Part shown: positions 59,631 through 64,000 of the stretch, piece after piece
Layout: each line of letters opens with the position of its first letter
Numbering within the stretch: position 1 is the first letter of the stretch
NCBI RefSeq assembly: GCF_051106095.1
Contig: NC_135783.1
Coordinates: forward strand, 324,182,822-324,246,821
Reading direction: 5' to 3'
Origin: Pogona vitticeps
Taxonomy: Eukaryota; Chordata; Lepidosauria; Squamata; Agamidae
DNA: 64,000 nt
The notes under the pieces: model-generated
Databases searched by the model: none
What the model was told of the DNA's origin: nothing
Seen by the model: only the letters and a program-made list of their open reading frames with translations
Program-made: the position numbers and the translations under genes

Positions 59631-62600
59631 CTTCAACAATAGGATACTGGTAGGGGAAGAACCAGAGTCTTTTGAAGAGAATTCGAATGAACATTTGCCC
59701 TCCAGGATTTCCCCATTGTGCCCCCTTTGTTACCACTACCTGGGATGTGAACCAGGAATTGCAAGCTATCATGGTTTGATATCATTAACAGCCCCTATTG
59801 CATGGACAGAGGCAGCTTAAAGAAAAGGATCAGCTCTCTAGCTCAGAGAATGCTTTTCCAGCAGGATAGCAGTATTCAGAAAGTATTAAGTGATTCTGCA
59901 ACACCATGTTATTTTACACAATGTTATTTTACTTTTGCTTTAGGATTCCAGCCAGCCACAGCCATCCTTACCTTCTTTCAGATAATACTATTTCAGCCCT
60001 CTTCGCCTTGTGCTCTTCAGATACACTGGACTACAATTCCCCTTATTCCTAGATCACAATGCCAAATGCATTTCAAAGGCACCAAGTTGAGGAAGGCTGA
60101 TCAATGGTACTGCCCCCTCCCTGGTAATTTTATAGTTTCCTTATTCTAAAAGACAGCTAGAATTCTGTGGCCATTGAGTGTTTACCATCACCTGCTTTAT
60201 AGTTTTCTTTTATGATCGGGTCAGTTTTTCTTTTTTCAGTCGGATATCTCTATGAATCTTGAACTAGAGTTATCGTTTTTATTTCCTTTGCCAAACGACA
60301 ATCCCCTTCCACACTTTATTTACACTTGTCAACTGAGAACCTGTATCTATTCTGAGGTTCCTGCCAAGAGATCAGTGGCGTGGTTGCCAAATCAAATAAT
60401 CTGTGACCAAAATGGAAAACTGATCATAAATGGAGACAAATGCAACCAGCAGGATGACCTCTGCTTAGGATTCCTCTGGGCAAGCTGATCCTCTCCTGCT
60501 GTGTGTGGATGTCATGCTTACGGCAGGCGTGCGCTTCCAATACCAACAGGAAGGTTCTCAAACTTCCAACAGCAGATTTTTGCATCCTCCAAGTTTCAGG
60601 TTTTTTGCATCAGAGCCTAATCACCAAATTCTGATCTGCCATCAAGGAATGTGCTTGCTGATACCACTATATGGTCTTCTTCAGAAAACTCAAAACGGTA
60701 AATACATGACATGTGAATACAGGTGAAATTTCCTAGAAGGGCTAAGTCTACTATTGCATAAATTCTGCAGTTGAGGGTATAGCTAGGATCAGAATTTGTT
60801 CCACAACACTCTAAAAAGAGTTAGTCGGGTGATAATTTCAAAGATTTTATTCTGATATATGCTTGGACATCCATGAACGTCCAAGCAGTAGACCACTTTC
60901 AAAGTGGGTGGGGGATATCAACAAAAACCATGCAATTAGAGAAAGGTGCAATTAGGATTTTGGACTATCTGTAGTGTCCGGGAAGCTCATTTATTCAGGG
61001 ATAGTTGCACCTAACACGTGGGAAATATTTTATGAAAAGATGATCCATAGATGCCTTACCCCCTGCTTTTATTTTGATTTCACCATGGGAGCTCTCCATG
61101 GTGCAAGGATTCCTCAGAAGGATGCATGCACCATACAACATTCTTCAGCCTTTGGCATTCCAAATGTAATTTGCATCATCCACAAGTAGCCAGGCCAATG
61201 GTGACACAGGACAGGAGCTGTAATCCAGCTAATGTGGAGGATACCAAGTGTGGGAAAACTGAGAAGCAATAATGACTAGGATATTTTACAGCCATCCTGA
61301 ATAATCAGGGTTTTGGAAATTCTCACGGTACAATGTACTTTGAAAGGCAAGACCCAGCTGCTGCAGTTGGTATGAATGAGAATCAAGCATATTCTCACAC
61401 ACTGTGTTGTAAATAATGGGGTTGAATTGCCTCAAGACTTGTAACATTAAGTGCCTTTATTATACAACTCAGCAGCAGATTTACTTTACTGCAAGGGATT
61501 TCACAATTTTTTAAAAAAGTGTCCCCAGTATTTCAAAAATTGTGAAAATTCCCCATACATCTATGGTTAAAAAACTGAATTAGCTACTGTATTATATAAT
61601 CATATAGTTATATTATATACATCAAATGGATATTCACAGATATTTATTTATATATATTTTAGAAAATCAGTTTTTAAGAGATTAGTTTAACACTTATGTT
61701 GCTGGGTGTTTTTTAACCTACACCAATTAAAACACTTTCCATACTGATCCTATCAACAAAAGCTGGGGAAGCAACAGGAAGTTAAGTGAAAATCTGCTAG
61801 GCAAAGAAAGGCGCATCATTTCAGGCATCACTGTCTGCTGCTTCTGAACTGATTAACCCAGTCCCCAAAAAGGACATCAGTGAAAACAACACAGAAATCC
61901 CAAGTACTGGCGAAACTCTTGAATGATCCACTCAGTCAATCTGCTAACCACAAGTACTGAAAGTTTTCCATTCACTAACTGTTCTTAAAACTTTTAGGCT
62001 CCTTCTTGCAAAATGCAGTGTCAGTCTCAGCTTTCTCACATGGGCCATGGTGACAGCTCCACAAATGACCATAATCTTGCCCACCTCCTTGCTCCCATAG
62101 GCAAAATGGCATCAATAACAGGCTGTTTTATGCAGGATATTACTTATTTCAGTTCTCCTAGGTCATCTGAACCTAATGGGAAGCACCATCAATGAAATAC
62201 CATTTTCTCCAAGCTGGGTAACTGCCTGGTTTTGACAGTTGTGAAGGTGGAACATTATGTGCATGCTAATTCAGTCATCACCCCTATGCATATTTATACT
62301 CGCAACACTGCGTTATTGTACATCAAAGGGGACATCTGTATTTATATATTTCTTCTTCGGTATTCAAGACATAAAGAGAGTCATTTTATAGAGGAAAAAT
62401 AGTACCAGCGAATGCAACAGCATTAACAGTGAAAAACTCACAGTCCTCCTGATTGGCCAGGAAACAGGCAACACAGAAGAGGTTCTTATTCAGTAGGTTC
62501 AATGCAAAGTGACTAAACTTACAGTACATACCTTAAATAAAGTGGATAGGTTTTTTTTAAAAAAAAAACACCTTAAAATTACACAATAGAATAAGTTAAA

Positions 62601-62822
62601 CTCAGAACTAAGAGACAGGAATGTCAGTGTTGAATTCCTGGCTCTCACATTTTCTGTGCTAAATAGCTCAAATAGCTCATGCCCTCACAATCTTCCAACA
62701 AGCGTTTGGCAAATCTTATCCCAGGTCCCTTCTTGATGAGCAGTGGAAAACCGAGGTCTTGCCTTCAGAGAACTCGTCTACCAGCAACATCCCCTTCCAC
62801 GACTTTAGTCTCACAAACCCAC

Positions 62823-63044
62823 CTGTTTGTAGGCATCCAAGAGGAAGCTGTTCCAGACACAGCGCAGCCCCTCTGAGGTGAGCATCCTTCGCCACTCTCC
62901 ACGTGCAGCCTTGGAGCGACTCAGAAGAAGCACCATGTGCTTCAAGAGGACCACCGAGTCATAGAGGGCAAGAAAGAGGCAGTTGGAGAAAAAAACGGGC
63001 AGGATTTGCAGAGTGATCAACAGGTCCACGCTTAACAGACCCAT
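62823..63044 (-). CDS. DIO2: DIO2 coding exon 1: type 2 iodothyronine deiodinase, residues 1-74
   Basis: First coding exon of the ER-membrane selenoenzyme that removes the outer-ring iodine of T4 to make T3. The exon encodes 74 residues beginning MGLLSVDLLITLQILP and ending LLDAYKQ. A hydrophobic stretch at about residues 8-34 is the single N-terminal membrane anchor, followed by the basic linker LLSRSKAARGEWRR that is typical of D2. The start has A at -3 and G at +4, a strong Kozak context. The exon ends CAG and the intron opens GTGGGT, so the splice is phase 0, as expected from the vertebrate gene, where residue 75 (V) starts exon 2. Near-identity to vertebrate D2 as I remember it makes the identification secure. 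No break is seen. Confidence 0.97.
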
Positions 63045-63071
63045 CTTGCTCGCTGGCTTCTTTGCTGCCCT

Positions 63072-63101
63072 TCAGAGGCTCGCTTTGAGTTCCCTCGTCA
63101 T
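63072..63101 (-). promoter_or_regulatory. uORF in DIO2 leader, MTRELKASL
   Basis: Nine-residue uORF ending 27 nt before the DIO2 ATG. The ATG has A at +4, and the frame differs from DIO2. Its closeness to the main start would make reinitiation inefficient, fitting the known uORF repression of D2 translation in mammals. Confidence 0.5.
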
Positions 63102-63172
63102 GCCCTGTGTCCTCCTCAAAAAATAATAGTAATGATAAAATAAAGAAGGATACAAGAAATCACAAGTGTTTC

Positions 63173-63208
63173 TTAAAAACTCATGGTTGCCTCTGTCTCC
63201 TCTCTCAT
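63173..63208 (-). promoter_or_regulatory. uORF in DIO2 leader, MREETEATMSF
   Basis: Eleven-residue uORF with two in-frame ATGs (63206-63208 and 63182-63184). It ends about 130 nt before the DIO2 start, a distance that permits reinitiation. Confidence 0.45.
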
Positions 63209-63718
63209 AAAGTTGTCTCAGTGCGGCAGGCGCTGCTTTAAAAAAAAGTTTCTTAAAAAAAAAACCCTGCCAGCGCGAAATCTTTCCACCCTGAACTGCT
63301 TTTAATTTTTCAGAAACTCTAAGTCAACCTACTGTTGTTGTTTCTCCTTAGCCAGTAGCCCTTTTCAGTCTGCTTGAGAGAACAAGAGAGAGCGCTAGCC
63401 TGCCAATTCCCGGCAGTTCTAAAACTGTAGCAGAACTGCTAACTTTCCTCTAACTCTGAGCTATTTAAGCACTAAGCAGTTCTCTCGTTCCTTATCACCA
63501 AAGCTATCAGGTGAACAATACTCTCTCTCTCTCGCTGTTGGTTCGGGGAGGTGCGGAAACTCTCTGTACACAAACTTTCTGTACTTCTCTAACTCATCCC
63601 TCCTCTCTTTCTCCCTTTCTGCCACTCTTCTGTCTCCCTCCCTCCCTCTCTCCCTCTCACTATCTGCCTGTGGTACGAAGCGCTTTCCCTCTGGAGTCCT
63701 AGCTCGGTTCCCTCAAGC

Positions 63719-63726
63719 CTTTTATA
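63719..63726 (-). promoter_or_regulatory. DIO2: TATA box of DIO2 (TATAAAAG)
   Basis: TATAAAAG on the minus strand, 675-682 bases upstream of the ATG. It predicts transcription start near 63694-63698, which gives a leader length close to the long human D2 transcript. Confidence 0.8.
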
Positions 63727-63740
63727 CATTCCCTGGCTAA

Positions 63741-63750
63741 TTGCTGCAAT
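63741..63750 (-). promoter_or_regulatory. Possible C/EBP site (ATTGCAGCAA)
   Basis: ATTGCAGCAA on the minus strand lies between the CRE and TATA box and resembles the C/EBP dyad TTGCNNCAA. C/EBP control of D2 is known in other vertebrates. Only a motif match. Confidence 0.3.
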
Positions 63751-63783
63751 AGAGAAATGAAACCCTAATCTTAGTAAAGATCT

Positions 63784-63791
63784 TGACGTCA
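63784..63791 (-). promoter_or_regulatory. DIO2: Consensus cAMP response element TGACGTCA upstream of DIO2
   Basis: Perfect palindromic CRE, 58 bases beyond the TATA box and about 90 bases from the predicted start. Human DIO2 has a functional CRE at about this place that gives cAMP/TSH/adrenergic induction. Its full conservation suggests the same control here. Confidence 0.85.
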
Positions 63792-63799
63792 ATGTAAAA

Positions 63800-64000
63800 G
63801 AGGGCTTTACTTTGGCCAGGACGGCAGTGAATAGAAAAGTAAAATTCTCAAAACTCTCGCCCCCCCTCTCTTTTTTTTTAAACTCGGGAAAGAAAAAGAG
63901 AGTGGGAACCTTCCTTTGTTGTATTTTTAAAAAAACCTCTAGATACCTTTGATTTGTTTTTCCTTTTCAAATATGCTTTCAAACTTTGGAAAATATTTTC
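63800..64000. other. DIO2 upstream flank
   Basis: AT-rich DNA with homopolymer runs (C at 63861-63866, T at 63871-63879). No further element is firmly visible before the window ends. Confidence 0.4.

Larger units (their letters stand above)
63045..63696 (-). other. DIO2: DIO2 5' UTR with several short upstream ORFs
   Basis: Inferred leader of about 650 nt from the TATA-directed start (near 63696) to the ATG. Human D2 also has a leader of roughly 700 nt with short uORFs that lower translation. Upstream ATGs on the minus strand are at 63595-63597 (stops after 2 codons), 63206-63208 (12 codons including stop, containing a second ATG at 63182-63184 in the same frame, stop at 63173-63175) and 63099-63101 (10 codons including stop at 63072-63074). 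None overlaps the main start. The cap-proximal part is a purine-rich tract (63598-63660). No splice signal is obvious. Confidence 0.65.

Overview
The window reads as genomic DNA of a squamate reptile (lizard or snake). It carries several copies of the tRNA-derived, Bov-B-tailed SINE known as Sauria SINE. It also holds CR1 and Bov-B/RTE LINE remains, L2-type LINE tails, TA-flanked MITEs and long tetranucleotide microsatellites. I cannot fix the species.

One host protein-coding gene is recognisable: DIO2, type 2 iodothyronine deiodinase, on the minus strand. It fills the right 40% of the window. A CRE and a TATA box lie near 63.7-63.8 kb. A 5' leader of about 650 nt with short upstream ORFs leads to coding exon 1 (62823-63044). 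A 16.5-kb intron full of repeats follows. Coding exon 2 (46366 down to 45797) carries the in-frame UGA selenocysteine codon (residue 132) and ends at a second in-frame UGA. The 3' UTR is about 6.6 kb and repeat-poor. Near its far end is a foldable form-2 SECIS element (39464-39536), about 235 nt before an AATAAA signal (39226-39231). The SECIS serves both UGAs at a distance; the enzyme converts T4 to T3 at the ER membrane.

The left 39 kb is intergenic and lies beyond the 3' end of DIO2. In other vertebrates this side faces NRXN3 (established synteny, not visible here). It holds a CR1 LINE (13.87-15.16 kb), a Bov-B/RTE-like LINE ending in a GGAA microsatellite (15.8-18.3 kb), a third LINE with reverse transcriptase motifs (35.0-36.5 kb), a LINE C-terminal remnant (30.08-30.70 kb), and SINEs. 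Five MITEs have 'TA' flanks or close to it (4.4, 19.6, 25.6, 26.4, 33.5 kb) and one hAT-type MITE has a perfect 8-bp target duplication (28.9 kb). One 117-codon ORF (30782-31135, minus) looks protein-like but I do not recognise it.

The most notable points are the complete DIO2 selenoprotein architecture, a divergent C-terminal tail around the second UGA, proximal poly(A) signals that would strip the SECIS, two long hairpin elements in the intron, nested SINE insertions that can be ordered in time, and the unexplained ORF. I saw no CRISPR, tRNA or rRNA gene and nothing that amounts to a wholly new system.
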